From Streptomyces sp. NBC_00572 (GTDB lineage Bacteria; Actinomycetota; Actinomycetes; Streptomycetales; Streptomycetaceae): a stretch of 64,000 nt of DNA. Made by a program: the position numbers and the translations under genes. How positions within the stretch are numbered: the stretch's first letter is position 1; every line of letters starts with the position of its first letter. The notes under the pieces were generated by a model, which worked only from the letters and a program-made list of their open reading frames with translations, did not search any database and was not told the DNA's origin. This document shows positions 8,675 through 17,624 of the stretch, in pieces. The stretch lies in NCBI RefSeq assembly GCF_026341815.1, contig NZ_JAPENX010000001.1, positions 3,782,001 to 3,846,000 on the forward strand, in the 5' to 3' direction.

Positions 8675-9568
8675 ATGAACACCCGTATCCGCACCCTCGG
8701 CGACAAGACCGCAGGCCCGGGCCACTCCGTCTACATCACCGGCGAGATCGGCATCAACCACAACGGTGACCTCGACAACGCCTTCGCGCTGATCGACGTG
8801 GCCGCCGAGGCCGGCTGCGACGCCGTCAAGTTCCAGAAGCGCACCCCTGAGATCTGCACCCCGCGCGACCAGTGGGACATCGAGCGGGACACCCCCTGGG
8901 GTCGGATGACCTACATCGACTACCGTCACCGCGTCGAGTTCGACGAGACCCAGTACCGCGCCATCGACGAGCACTGCAAGAAGCGCGGCATCGACTGGTT
9001 CGCCTCCCCGTGGGACACCGAGGCCGTCGCCTTCCTGGAGAAGTTCGACGTCCCCGCCCACAAGGTCGCCTCGGCCTCCCTCACCGACGACGAGCTGCTG
9101 CGCTCGCTGCGCGGCACCGGCCGCACGGTCATCCTCTCCACCGGCATGTCGACCCCGGCGCAGATCCGCCACGCCGTCGAGGTCCTCGGCAGCGCGAACA
9201 TCCTGCTCTGCCACGCCACCTCGACCTACCCGGCCAAGGCCGAGGAGCTCAACCTGCGCGTCATCCAGACCCTGCAGGAGGAGTACCCGAACGTCCCGAT
9301 CGGCTACTCCGGCCACGAGACCGGCCTCCAGACCACGCTGGCCGCCGTCGCCCTCGGCGCCACGTTCGTCGAGCGCCACATCACCCTCGACCGCGCCATG
9401 TGGGGCTCCGACCAGGCCGCCTCCGTCGAGCCCCAGGGCCTGCAGCGCCTGGTCCGCGACATCCGCACCATCGAGGCCGCCCTCGGCGACGGCGTCAAGA
9501 AGGTCTACGAGTCGGAGCTCGGCCCGATGAAGAAGCTCCGCCGGGTCCAGGGGCTCGTCGCCGCATGA
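8675..9568 (+). CDS. neuB: NeuB-like nonulosonic acid synthase without SAF domain
   Basis: Condenses phosphoenolpyruvate with a six-carbon aldose to make a nine-carbon keto acid. The TIM barrel is complete: ITGEIGINHNGD, AVKFQKRTPE, the HKVASASL region, ILSTGMST, CHATSTYPA and YSGHE. The protein ends at residue 297 with PMKKLRRVQGL, whereas usual NeuB (about 345 residues) continues into a C-terminal antifreeze-like (SAF) domain that helps bind the amino sugar. Together with the fused phosphatase next door this favours a phosphorylated hexose substrate such as mannose 6-phosphate; that is inference. The ribosome site is AAGGA. The next gene starts inside its stop codon. Confidence 0.85.
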   Translation: MNTRIRTLGDKTAGPGHSVYITGEIGINHNGDLDNAFALIDVAAEAGCDAVKFQKRTPEICTPRDQWDIERDTPWGRMTYIDYRHRVEFDETQYRAIDEHCKKRGIDWFASPWDTEAVAFLEKFDVPAHKVASASLTDDELLRSLRGTGRTVILSTGMSTPAQIRHAVEVLGSANILLCHATSTYPAKAEELNLRVIQTLQEEYPNVPIGYSGHETGLQTTLAAVALGATFVERHITLDRAMWGSDQAASVEPQGLQRLVRDIRTIEAALGDGVKKVYESELGPMKKLRRVQGLVAA

Positions 9569-10785
9569 CCGGGCAGCTGGCGTTCGTCGAGAGCCCGGTC
9601 CAGCTCCTCAACGTCCTGGAATGGGCGCACACCCAGGCACCCGCCACCGGTGCGCCCTCCGCGGCACCCGCCGGCGCGCACGGCTCGGCGGACGCCGTGC
9701 CCGCCGCCGCGGCCACCGCGGCGCCCGACTCCACGGCCGCCGACGCGTCCGTGCGGGCGCCTCACTCGACGGACGCCACCCAGGGTGCGGCACAGGCCGC
9801 ACCCGCCCTGACGGTCGTCGTCCTCTCGCCGACCGACCCGATGTCGCGGGGCCAGCTGCGCCGCATGGCCCAGCTGGCCCGCGACGAGGGCCTCACCGTC
9901 CACTGGCAGGAGGCCCGCGGCGGCCGGGGCTCGCTCGTCCGCACCCTGCGGGAGCTCGCCCGGCCGCTGCGCTCGGCGGAGCGGGTGATCATCGGGGACC
10001 CGTTCTCCCGGTACGTCCAGCTCCTCCTCACCCTCTTCGCCCCCCGGCACCTGACCGTGGTCGACGACGGCACCGCCACCATGGAGTACGCCGCCCAGAT
10101 CGGCCGGGGCGAACGCCTGGTGCGCTGGCACCGCAAGGGCAACGGCCTCGACCCGCGTGAGCTGGTGCTCGCCCCGGTGACCCTGCTCGCCAAGCGGCGC
10201 CTCGCCCCGACCCGGGGCCGTACGGTCGAGGTCTTCACCTCGCTGCCCGTCGAGGCTCCCGAGGGCATCACGGTCACCGAGAACTCCTACGCCTGGACCC
10301 GGACCCGCTTCGGCCCGCCGCTGCTCACCGGCGGCGCGGACCTGGTGGGCACCTCGCTGGTCGAGACGGGGGTGGTCGACGCCGACCACTACGACCGGGT
10401 GGTGGCGGAGCTCGCCCGCACCCACGGTGCCACCCGTTACTTCGCGCACCGCAGGGAGAGCGCCGAGAAACTGCACCGGATCGCGGTCGAGACGGGCCTG
10501 CAGGTGGTCCGGCCCGAGCTGCCCCTGGAGCTGATCGCACGGCGCGGCCCGATCGGCCGTACGGTCGTCAGCTTCCCGTCCACGGTCGTGCACACCCTGC
10601 CGCTGGCCCTCGCCGGGACCGGGGTGAAGGTCGCGGTCTGCGAGATCGCGCCCGAGTGGCTGCGGGAGACCGCCTCGCCGCGCGCCCAGGGTTTCCTGTC
10701 CGGAGTGGCGGGCACGGCGGCCCACGAGGTCGACCGGCTCACGTCACGGGCGGCGAGCCAGACCGATCGGCTCGAATTCGGCTGA
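9565..10785 (+). CDS. Sialyltransferase-like (GT52/polysialyltransferase type) protein
   Basis: Protein of 406 residues beginning LAFVESPVQLLNVLEWAH, the start pattern of family-52 sialyltransferases and polysialyltransferases. Residues 28-80 are a low-complexity Ala/Thr/Ser/Pro insertion with no obvious function. FVDD-like TVVDDGTATMEYA, FAHRRES (HP-like) and VVSFPSTVVHTLPLAL (S-like) follow in the order seen in that fold. The ATG overlaps the neuB stop (ATGA), so it is coupled to synthesis of the nonulosonic acid. It probably transfers the CMP-activated sugar. Linkage and acceptor are unknown. Confidence 0.62.
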   Translation: MTGQLAFVESPVQLLNVLEWAHTQAPATGAPSAAPAGAHGSADAVPAAAATAAPDSTAADASVRAPHSTDATQGAAQAAPALTVVVLSPTDPMSRGQLRRMAQLARDEGLTVHWQEARGGRGSLVRTLRELARPLRSAERVIIGDPFSRYVQLLLTLFAPRHLTVVDDGTATMEYAAQIGRGERLVRWHRKGNGLDPRELVLAPVTLLAKRRLAPTRGRTVEVFTSLPVEAPEGITVTENSYAWTRTRFGPPLLTGGADLVGTSLVETGVVDADHYDRVVAELARTHGATRYFAHRRESAEKLHRIAVETGLQVVRPELPLELIARRGPIGRTVVSFPSTVVHTLPLALAGTGVKVAVCEIAPEWLRETASPRAQGFLSGVAGTAAHEVDRLTSRAASQTDRLEFG

Positions 10786-10901
10786 GCGTACCCATATGGA
10801 ACGGCCTTCATGCCTGGGAAACCGAGATTCTTTCCCCTAACGGGCTGAACTTTTCGTGATCAACGGGCAGTTGACCTCTCCGGAGGCCTACCCTTCAAAG
10901 G

Positions 10902-12125
10902 GTGAACCAGTTGAAGTCCCGTGAGCCAGGCTCCGCCACCCTGCCCGGAACGCTGTCCGAACCCCTGCGCGTCGAACTGATCGCGTTCCGCAGGGACTTG
11001 CACATGCACCCCGAGCTCGGGAACCAGGAGTTCCGTACGACCGCGGCGCTCAAGGCCCGCCTGGAGGCGGCCGGCCTCGCGCCGAAGGTCCTGCCGGGCA
11101 ACACCGGACTCATCTGTGACATCGGCACCCGGGACCCAGGCCGGCCCATGCTCGCGATCCGCGCCGACCTCGACGCGCTGCCCATCCCCGACGCCAAGAC
11201 CGTCGCCTACCGCTCCACCGTGGCCAACCGCGCCCACGCCTGCGGACACGACGTCCACACCACCACCGTCCTCGGCGCCGGACTCGTCCTCGCCGAGCTC
11301 GACCGGCAGGGTCTCCTCCCCGCCGCCGTACGGCTCGTCTTCCAGCCCGCCGAAGAAGTCCTCCCCGGCGGCGCCGCCGACGCCGTCGAGGCCGGCGTCC
11401 TGGACGGGGTCGGCCGGATCATCGCCGTCCACTGCGACCCCAGGGTGGACGCCGGGAAGATCGGGCTCCGCCCCGGCCCCATCACCTCCGCCTGCGACCG
11501 GCTCGAAGTCACCCTTGACGGGCCCGGCGGCCACACCGCCCGCCCGCACCTCACCACCGACCTCGTCACCGCCGCCGCCCGGGTCGCCACCGACGTCCCC
11601 GCCGTCCTGTCCCGCCGCGTCGACGCCCGCTCGGGACTCTCGGTCACCTGGGGCCGCATCGAGTCCGGCCACGCCTGCAACGTCATCCCGCAGCACGCCG
11701 AGCTCTCCGGCACCGTCCGCTGCCTCGACCTGCCCACCTGGCGGGAGGCGCCCGACCTGGTGCACGCGGCCATCGACGAGATCGCGACCCTGCACCGGGC
11801 CAAGTCGACCGTCACCTACGTCCGGGGCGTCCCCCCGGTCGTCAACGACCCGGCCGTCACCGACCTCCTCCAGGCCGCGATGACCGCCCGCCGCGGACCG
11901 TACGCGATCGAGGACACCGAGCAGAGCCTCGGCGGCGAGGACTTCTCCTGGTACCTGGAGCACGTCCCCGGCGCGATGGCCCGCCTCGGCGTCCGCACCC
12001 CCGGCGACACCCGCGTCCGCGACCTGCACGCGGGCGACTTCGACGTGGACGAACGCTGCATCGAGGCCGCGGTGGAACTCTTCACCGCCGCCGCCCTGCT
12101 CGACGCGGGCTCCGGCCGGGCCTGA
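10902..12125 (+). CDS. M20D family amidohydrolase
   Basis: Metal-dependent amide hydrolase of 407 residues, in the group that includes hippurate, N-acetyl amino acid and IAA-amino acid hydrolases. It carries RRDLHMHPELG, AIRADLDALPIPD, the metal-binding ACGHDVHTTTVLG and FQPAEE with its catalytic Glu. The dimerisation lid lies at about 190-300 (GPGGHTARPH). LGGEDFSWYLEH near the end supplies a late metal ligand. TACCCT about 8 bases before the GTG suggests a leaderless transcript; CGGAGG lies 15 bases upstream as a poor alternative. A perfect 20-bp terminator follows. The natural substrate cannot be read from the sequence. Confidence 0.85.
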   Translation: MNQLKSREPGSATLPGTLSEPLRVELIAFRRDLHMHPELGNQEFRTTAALKARLEAAGLAPKVLPGNTGLICDIGTRDPGRPMLAIRADLDALPIPDAKTVAYRSTVANRAHACGHDVHTTTVLGAGLVLAELDRQGLLPAAVRLVFQPAEEVLPGGAADAVEAGVLDGVGRIIAVHCDPRVDAGKIGLRPGPITSACDRLEVTLDGPGGHTARPHLTTDLVTAAARVATDVPAVLSRRVDARSGLSVTWGRIESGHACNVIPQHAELSGTVRCLDLPTWREAPDLVHAAIDEIATLHRAKSTVTYVRGVPPVVNDPAVTDLLQAAMTARRGPYAIEDTEQSLGGEDFSWYLEHVPGAMARLGVRTPGDTRVRDLHAGDFDVDERCIEAAVELFTAAALLDAGSGRA

Positions 12126-12135
12126 CGGCCCCGTA

Positions 12136-12178
12136 CGTACGAAGGGGGGCGCCGGGTTCCGGCGCCCCCCTTCGTACG
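12136..12178. terminator. Perfect 20-bp terminator hairpin
   Basis: Arms at 12136-12155 and 12159-12178 are fully complementary around a 3-base loop, directly after the amidohydrolase stop at 12125. Confidence 0.85.
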
Positions 12179-12327
12179 GTTCGATCCCGTTGCTCCCACG
12201 GTGGAACGGGCCCCCGAACCTTGCGGGTCACGCGGGGTTGCGACTTGTGCGCGACGCGTGGACGCGTAACGTGACTATGGTTCGCGTCGATCCGGTAACG
12301 ACTCATGAACGGGTCTTTAACTGACAT

Positions 12328-12339
12328 CTACGCGCGTTA
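12328..12339. promoter_or_regulatory. Nucleoside-regulon operator (near-perfect), BMP lipoprotein promoter
   Basis: CTACGCGCGTTA, matching the palindrome CTACGCGCGTAG except at the last two positions. It lies between a -35-like TTTAAC (12316-12321) and a -10-like TACGAT (12338-12343), 61 bases before the GTG at 12400, so a bound protein would block the promoter. The same palindrome precedes five other nucleoside genes or operons in this window. Confidence 0.6.
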
Positions 12340-12399
12340 CGATCGCCCGAAACCAGCGCCGCAAGAGGCGCTTTCGGTCAGTCTTGAAGGGACCTCCTC

Positions 12400-13440
12400 G
12401 TGCGCCGGGTATCCAAGATCACCGCCGCGTGTGCTGTCACTGCGGCTCTCGCTCTCACTGCCACCGCCTGCGGGGAGTCCTCCACCGAGGACACGGGCTC
12501 CGACTCGGGCTCCATCAAGGTCGGTATGGCCTACGACGTCGGTGGTCGTGGCGACAACTCCTTCAACGACTCGGCCGCTCGCGGCCTCGACAAGGCCAAG
12601 GCCGACCTCGGTGTCGAGACCAAGGAGCTCACCGCCAAGACCGGTGAGACCCCGGCCGACCGCGAGCAGCGCCTCGCGTCCCTCGCCGAGGGTGGCTTCA
12701 ACCCGGTCATCGGCGTCGGCTTCGCCTACAAGGACGCGATCGACAAGGTCGCCGCGAAGTTCCCGAAGACCACCTTCGGCCTGGTCGACTCGGTCTCCGA
12801 GGCGAAGAACGTCGACTCGATCGTCTTCACCGAGGAGCAGGGCTCGTACCTCGCCGGTGTCGCGGCCGCCCTCAAGTCCAAGGACGGCAAGATCGGCTTC
12901 ATCGGCGGCGTCGACACCCCGCTGATCAAGAAGTTCGCCGCCGGCTTCCAGCAGGGTGTCAAGGACACCAAGCCGGACGCCTCGGTCACGGTCCAGTACC
13001 TCTCCACCGGTACGGACTTCTCCGGCTTCGGCTCCCCGGACAAGGGCAAGGCCGCCGCCAAGGGCATGCTCGACAAGGGCATCGACGTCATCTACGCCGC
13101 CGCGGGCGGCTCCGGTGCCGGTGCCATCGAGGCCGTCGCCGCCAAGCCGGGCACCTGGGCGATCGGTGTCGACTCGGACCAGGCCAAGGACCCGGCCCTG
13201 TCCAAGTACGCCGGCTCGATCATGACCTCGATGGTCAAGAACGTCGACACCGGTGTCTTCGAGCTCATCAAGTCCGTCGAGGGCGGTAAGCCGACGACCG
13301 GCACGCACGTCTACTCGCTGGCCGAGAACGGTGTCTCCCTGACCACCACCGGTGGCCACCTCACCGACATCCAGGCCAAGCTCGACGAGGCCAAGCAGAA
13401 GATCATCGACGGTCAGATCAAGGTCAACACGACCCTCTGA
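12400..13440 (+). CDS. BMP family nucleoside-binding lipoprotein
   Basis: Solute receptor of a nucleoside ABC importer, 346 residues. A signal peptide ends in the lipobox LTATAC, placing it on the outer membrane face. The mature part has the BMP/Med fold (VGMAYDVGGRGDNSFND, VIGVGFAYKDAI, IGFIGGVDTPLIKKF, YAAAGGSGAGAIEA, IGVDSDQ). Relatives such as PnrA bind purine nucleosides. The start is GTG with AAGGGA upstream. An operator-like site overlaps its promoter and a terminator separates it from the ATPase gene, so the receptor can be made in excess of the membrane parts. Genes downstream encode the matching ATPase and permeases. Confidence 0.9.
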   Translation: MRRVSKITAACAVTAALALTATACGESSTEDTGSDSGSIKVGMAYDVGGRGDNSFNDSAARGLDKAKADLGVETKELTAKTGETPADREQRLASLAEGGFNPVIGVGFAYKDAIDKVAAKFPKTTFGLVDSVSEAKNVDSIVFTEEQGSYLAGVAAALKSKDGKIGFIGGVDTPLIKKFAAGFQQGVKDTKPDASVTVQYLSTGTDFSGFGSPDKGKAAAKGMLDKGIDVIYAAAGGSGAGAIEAVAAKPGTWAIGVDSDQAKDPALSKYAGSIMTSMVKNVDTGVFELIKSVEGGKPTTGTHVYSLAENGVSLTTTGGHLTDIQAKLDEAKQKIIDGQIKVNTTL

Positions 13441-13452
13441 CACACGTCGGAG

Positions 13453-13491
13453 GGGGCCCGGAGAGCGGCTTCGGCCGACACTCCGGGCCCC
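13453..13491. terminator. Terminator after BMP lipoprotein
   Basis: GGGGCCCGGAG (13453-13463) pairs with CTCCGGGCCCC (13481-13491), followed by CTTT. It separates the receptor gene from the ATPase/permease operon. Confidence 0.75.
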
Positions 13492-13533
13492 TTTCACACG
13501 TCTGCCCGCGGGCAGTTGAACGATTTTCCAAAT

Positions 13534-13547
13534 GCTACGCGCGTAGC
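13534..13547. promoter_or_regulatory. Nucleoside-regulon operator (perfect), ABC transporter operon
   Basis: GCTACGCGCGTAGC is a perfect 14-bp palindrome 90 bases upstream of the ATPase start region. TTGAAC at 13516-13521 could be the -35 box, which would put the operator over the core promoter. Confidence 0.7.
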
Positions 13548-13636
13548 GTGCGCCGTACAGGGTATTTTTCGCCACCGACAGCGCCTGCGCACCGGCCTCA
13601 TCCCCTCCTCACGCTCCCTGCCTAGGAGAGTGCGTC

Positions 13637-15229
13637 ATCAAAGCCTCCAGCCCCAGCAGTCCCAACGCCGTAGAACTCCGCGGCATCACCAAGCGTTTCC
13701 CAGGAGTCGTGGCCAACCACGACATCGACATCACCGTGCGCCGCGGCACCGTGCACGCCCTCGTGGGCGAGAACGGCGCGGGCAAGTCGACCCTGATGAA
13801 GATCCTCTACGGCATGCAGAAGCCGGACGAGGGCACCATCACGGTCGACGGCGAGCTGGTGACGTTCAACAACCCCGGAGACGCCATCGCCCGCGGTGTC
13901 GGCATGGTGCACCAGCACTTCATGCTCGCGGACAACCTCACCGTCCTCGAAAACGTCGTTCTCGGCTCCGAGAAGCTGTACGGCATCGGCGACAAGGCCC
14001 GCGCCAAGATCAAGGAGATCTCCGACGCGTACGGCCTCGGCGTCCGCCCGAACGCCCTCATGGAGGACCTCGGTGTGGCCGACCGCCAGCGCGTGGAGAT
14101 CCTCAAGGTCCTCTACCGCGGCGCCCGCACCCTGATCCTCGACGAGCCGACCGCCGTGCTCGTCCCGCAGGAGGTCGACGCACTCTTCGACAACCTGCGC
14201 GAGCTCAAGGCCGAGGGACTCACGGTCATCTTCATCTCGCACAAGCTGGGCGAGGTGCTGTCGGTCGCCGACGAGATCACCGTCATCCGGCGCGGCACCA
14301 CGGTCGGCACCGCCGACCCGAAGCACACCACCACCAAGCAGCTCGCCGAGCTGATGGTCGGGGCCGAGCTGCCCTCCCCGGAGACCCGCGAGTCGACGGT
14401 GACGGACGTGCCGATGCTGACGGTCCAGGACCTGTCGCTGAGCGCCGTCGACCCCGACGGCGTGGTCCGCGCGGTCCTCGGCGGCATCACCTTCACCATC
14501 CACAAGGGTGAGGTGCTCGGCATCGCCGGCGTCGAGGGCAACGGCCAGTCCGAACTCGTCGACACGATCATGGGCATGCGCAACGCCGACCGCGGTGTGG
14601 TGACCCTGGACGGCGCCGACATCTCCGCCGCGCCGACGCGCAAGCGGCGCGAGGACGGCATCGGCTGCATCCCCGAGGACCGCCACCGGCACGGTCTGCT
14701 CCTGGAGGCCCCCCTCTGGGAGAACCGCATCCTCGGCCACGTCACCGAGAGGCCCAACTCCAAGGGCGCCATCCTCGACCTCAAGGCCGCACGCAAGGAC
14801 ACCGAGCGGATCGTCCGCGACTACGACGTCCGCACCCCCGGTATCGACGTCACCGCGGCCTCCCTCTCCGGCGGAAACCAGCAGAAGCTGATCGTCGGCC
14901 GCGAGATGAGCCACGACCCCAAGCTGCTGATCGCCGCACACCCCACCCGGGGCGTGGACGTCGGCGCGCAGGCGCAGATCTGGGACCAGATCCGCGAGGC
15001 GCGCCGTGAGGGCCTTGCGGTCCTGCTGATCTCCGCCGACCTGGACGAGCTGATCGGTCTCTCCGACACCCTGCGCGTGATGTACCGCGGGCGGCTTGTC
15101 GCGGACGCCGACCCGGCGACGGTCACCCCGGAGGAGCTTGGCTCGGCCATGACCGGCGCCGCCGCCGGTCACCTTGAGCACGATGAGAGCCCTGAGGGCA
15201 CCGACGGCCCGGAGGACGAGGCCCGATGA
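13637..15229 (+). CDS. Nucleoside ABC transporter ATPase (two ABC domains), possible ATC start
   Basis: Energy-coupling subunit with two ATP-binding cassettes, as in RbsA and YufO/NupO. The first domain has GENGAGKST, HQHFML and LILDEPTAVL. The second has a degenerate Walker A (GVEGNGQSE) with LSGGNQQK and HPTRGVDVG. The first ATG/GTG in frame is 13709, but translation from 13637 gives VELRGITKRFPGVVAN, the normal first strand and aromatic A-loop of the cassette, which a start at 13709 would lose. AGGAGAG at 13624-13630 is 6 bases before ATC at 13637, so an ATC start (530 residues) is likely. GTC at 13634 is a weaker option. Its stop overlaps the first permease gene. Confidence 0.88.
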   Translation: MKASSPSSPNAVELRGITKRFPGVVANHDIDITVRRGTVHALVGENGAGKSTLMKILYGMQKPDEGTITVDGELVTFNNPGDAIARGVGMVHQHFMLADNLTVLENVVLGSEKLYGIGDKARAKIKEISDAYGLGVRPNALMEDLGVADRQRVEILKVLYRGARTLILDEPTAVLVPQEVDALFDNLRELKAEGLTVIFISHKLGEVLSVADEITVIRRGTTVGTADPKHTTTKQLAELMVGAELPSPETRESTVTDVPMLTVQDLSLSAVDPDGVVRAVLGGITFTIHKGEVLGIAGVEGNGQSELVDTIMGMRNADRGVVTLDGADISAAPTRKRREDGIGCIPEDRHRHGLLLEAPLWENRILGHVTERPNSKGAILDLKAARKDTERIVRDYDVRTPGIDVTAASLSGGNQQKLIVGREMSHDPKLLIAAHPTRGVDVGAQAQIWDQIREARREGLAVLLISADLDELIGLSDTLRVMYRGRLVADADPATVTPEELGSAMTGAAAGHLEHDESPEGTDGPEDEAR

Positions 15230-16338
15230 AGAAGTTCGACAAGGAGCGGTTGCTCCTGGGCATCGCGGCGCCGGTGCTCGCGATCGTCGCCGCATTCCTG
15301 ATCACCGCACTGGTGCTCGCGGTCACCGGCAAGGAGCCGTTCAGCGCCTTCGGGATCATGTTCGACTACGGCGTCAAGTCGGACAGCCAGGTCTACATCA
15401 TCAACAAGGCGACGACGTACTACCTGGCGGGCATCGCGGTGGCCATCGGCTTCCGCATGAACCTGTTCAACATCGGTGTCGACGGCCAGTACCGTCTTGC
15501 CGCCTTCTTCGCCGCCGCCGTCGGTGGCGCGCTGACCCTGCCGGGCATCGTCCAGATCCCGCTGATCATCATCACCGCGATGATCGTCGGCGCCATGTGG
15601 GCGGGCATCGCGGGTCTCCTCAAGACCACCCGGGGTGTCAGCGAGGTCGTCTCCACGATCATGCTGAACTTCATCGCGACCGCGATCATCGGCTACCTGC
15701 TCCAGCCCGGCCGCCTCGGCCACCTGGACGCAGCCGGCACCAAGGTGGCGACGACCCCGCTCCCGGAGTCCTCGCACTTCTTCGAGTTCCCGACCACGCC
15801 GACCCCGATCTACGGCTTCGTCGTCGTCGCGGCCATCGCGGGCATCGGGTACTGGTTCACGCTCTCCCGCACCCGGTTCGGCTTCGACCTGCGTACCGTC
15901 GGTCAGTCCGAGACGGCCGCATCGGCCAGCGGTGTCAACGTCAAGAAGATGATCGTCACGTCCATGCTGATCTCCGGCGGCATGGCCGGTCTGATCGGTA
16001 TGCCGACGCTGCTCAACGACTCGTACGAGTTCGGCGGCGACTTCCCCGTCGGCATCGGCTTCACCGGCATCGCCATCGCCCTGCTCGGCCGGAACCACCC
16101 GATCGGCATCGCGCTCTCCGCGATCCTCTGGGCGTTCCTGGAGCGCGGTGGCCAGCAGCTGGAGTTCGAGGACTACGACCGGGAGATCGTCGGCGTCATG
16201 CAGGGCGTGATCGTCCTCTGCGTCGTCATCGCCTACGAGCTCGTCCGCCGCTACGGCCTCAAGCGCCAGCAGCGACAGGTCGGCGAGAAGCTCGCGGCCC
16301 AGGCACGTTCCAACGACACGACGGAGGTGTCGGCGTGA
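15226..16338 (+). CDS. Nucleoside ABC transporter permease 1
   Basis: Integral membrane subunit of 370 residues with about nine hydrophobic segments and the BPD_transp_2 (RbsC/YufP-like) pattern: IAVAIGFRMNLFNIGVDGQYRLAA, then GVSEVVSTIMLNF, and TVGQSETAASASGV facing the ATPase. It overlaps the ATPase stop (ATGA) and its own stop overlaps the next permease (GTGA), so the two membrane partners should be made in equal amounts. It forms the importer together with the second permease, the double ATPase and the BMP lipoprotein. Confidence 0.9.
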   Translation: MKKFDKERLLLGIAAPVLAIVAAFLITALVLAVTGKEPFSAFGIMFDYGVKSDSQVYIINKATTYYLAGIAVAIGFRMNLFNIGVDGQYRLAAFFAAAVGGALTLPGIVQIPLIIITAMIVGAMWAGIAGLLKTTRGVSEVVSTIMLNFIATAIIGYLLQPGRLGHLDAAGTKVATTPLPESSHFFEFPTTPTPIYGFVVVAAIAGIGYWFTLSRTRFGFDLRTVGQSETAASASGVNVKKMIVTSMLISGGMAGLIGMPTLLNDSYEFGGDFPVGIGFTGIAIALLGRNHPIGIALSAILWAFLERGGQQLEFEDYDREIVGVMQGVIVLCVVIAYELVRRYGLKRQQRQVGEKLAAQARSNDTTEVSA

Positions 16339-17624
16339 GCGCCACGGCGACTTCCACCCCGCCGCCCGCGGCCCCCAAGACGGCCGGCGGCAAGGGCGGC
16401 CGCACCCGCCTCTCCCTCCCCTGGATCCTGTTGATCGTCGCGGGCGGGCTCCTGGCCCTGTCCGCCGTGCGGGTCATCACCGGGGCGCAGGACCTCACCT
16501 CGGCCGGCCAGGTCGGCGCCGCGCTCTCGCTCGCGGTGCCGATCGGCCTCGCCGGTCTCGGCGGTCTGTGGTCCGAGCGCGCGGGTGTGGTCAACATCGG
16601 CCTCGAAGGCATGATGATCCTCGGCACCTTCTTCGGTGCCTGGGCCGGCTGGCAGACGAGCCCCTGGATCGGCATCCTCGCCGGCATCCTGGGCGGCATG
16701 TTCGGCGGTCTGCTGCACGCGGTCGCGACCGTCACCTTCGGTGTCGACCACATCATCTCCGGCATCGCGATCAACATCCTGGCCGTCGGTGTCACGACCT
16801 ACTTCGCCAAGCTGTGGTTCAACTCCGGTGAGGCGGCGGCCAAGGGCGGCAGCCCCAAGCAGTCCCCGCCGGCCGAGGAGATCACCTCGTTCTCGATTCC
16901 CGGTCTCTCCGACTGGCTGGCCGACATCGAGAAGCACGAGTGGTTCCTGGTCTCGGACATCGCCGGCATCCTCGGCGGCCTGGTCACCAACCTCTCGCTG
17001 GTCACGGTCCTCGCCGCGCTGCTGATCATCGGCACGTTCTTCGTGCTGTGGAAGACCGCGTTCGGTCTGCGCCTGCGTTCCTGCGGTGAGAACCCGATCG
17101 CGGCCGAGTCGCTCGGCGTCAACGTGTACAAGTACAAGTACATCGCAGTGATCGTCTCCGGCGGTCTCGCCGGTCTCGGCGGCGCGTACCTGTCGCTCGT
17201 CACCTCGCACATCTACAACGAGGGCCAGACCGGCGGCCGCGGTTACATCGGCCTCGCGGCGATGATCTTCGGTAACTGGCGTCCCGGCGGTCTCGCCATG
17301 GGCGCCGGCCTGTTCGGCTACGCCGACGCGCTCCAGCTGCGCAGCGGCGGCCAGTCCGTCCACGCGCTGCTCCTGCTGCTCTTCGCCATCCTCGTGGCCA
17401 TCGCGGCCTGGAAGGCGTACAAGAAGCGCTGGATCACCTCCTCGATCGCCGTCGTCATCGGTGTCGGCGTCTTCATCTGGTACCTGGGCACCGACACGGT
17501 CCCGGTCGAGTTCGTCAGCGCCACCCCGTACGTGGTCACCCTGCTGGTCCTCTCGCTCTCCGCGCAGCGCCTGCGGATGCCGAAGGCCGACGGCATGCGG
17601 TACCGCAAGGGCCAGGGCAAGTGA
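16335..17624 (+). CDS. Nucleoside ABC transporter permease 2
   Basis: Second membrane subunit, 429 residues, resembling YufQ/NupQ. The first 40 residues are a cytoplasmic Pro/Ala/Lys-rich extension. The core contains LWSERAGVVNIGLEGMMI, GVDHIISGIAINI and RSCGENPIAAESLGVNVY, the last being the ATPase-coupling loop. A hydrophilic loop of about 70 residues (near 165-235) is longer than usual. The GTG at 16335 overlaps the stop of permease 1; the open frame continues upstream only as a shadow. The cytidine deaminase starts inside its stop codon, tying import to the first catabolic step. Confidence 0.9.
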   Translation: MSATATSTPPPAAPKTAGGKGGRTRLSLPWILLIVAGGLLALSAVRVITGAQDLTSAGQVGAALSLAVPIGLAGLGGLWSERAGVVNIGLEGMMILGTFFGAWAGWQTSPWIGILAGILGGMFGGLLHAVATVTFGVDHIISGIAINILAVGVTTYFAKLWFNSGEAAAKGGSPKQSPPAEEITSFSIPGLSDWLADIEKHEWFLVSDIAGILGGLVTNLSLVTVLAALLIIGTFFVLWKTAFGLRLRSCGENPIAAESLGVNVYKYKYIAVIVSGGLAGLGGAYLSLVTSHIYNEGQTGGRGYIGLAAMIFGNWRPGGLAMGAGLFGYADALQLRSGGQSVHALLLLLFAILVAIAAWKAYKKRWITSSIAVVIGVGVFIWYLGTDTVPVEFVSATPYVVTLLVLSLSAQRLRMPKADGMRYRKGQGK

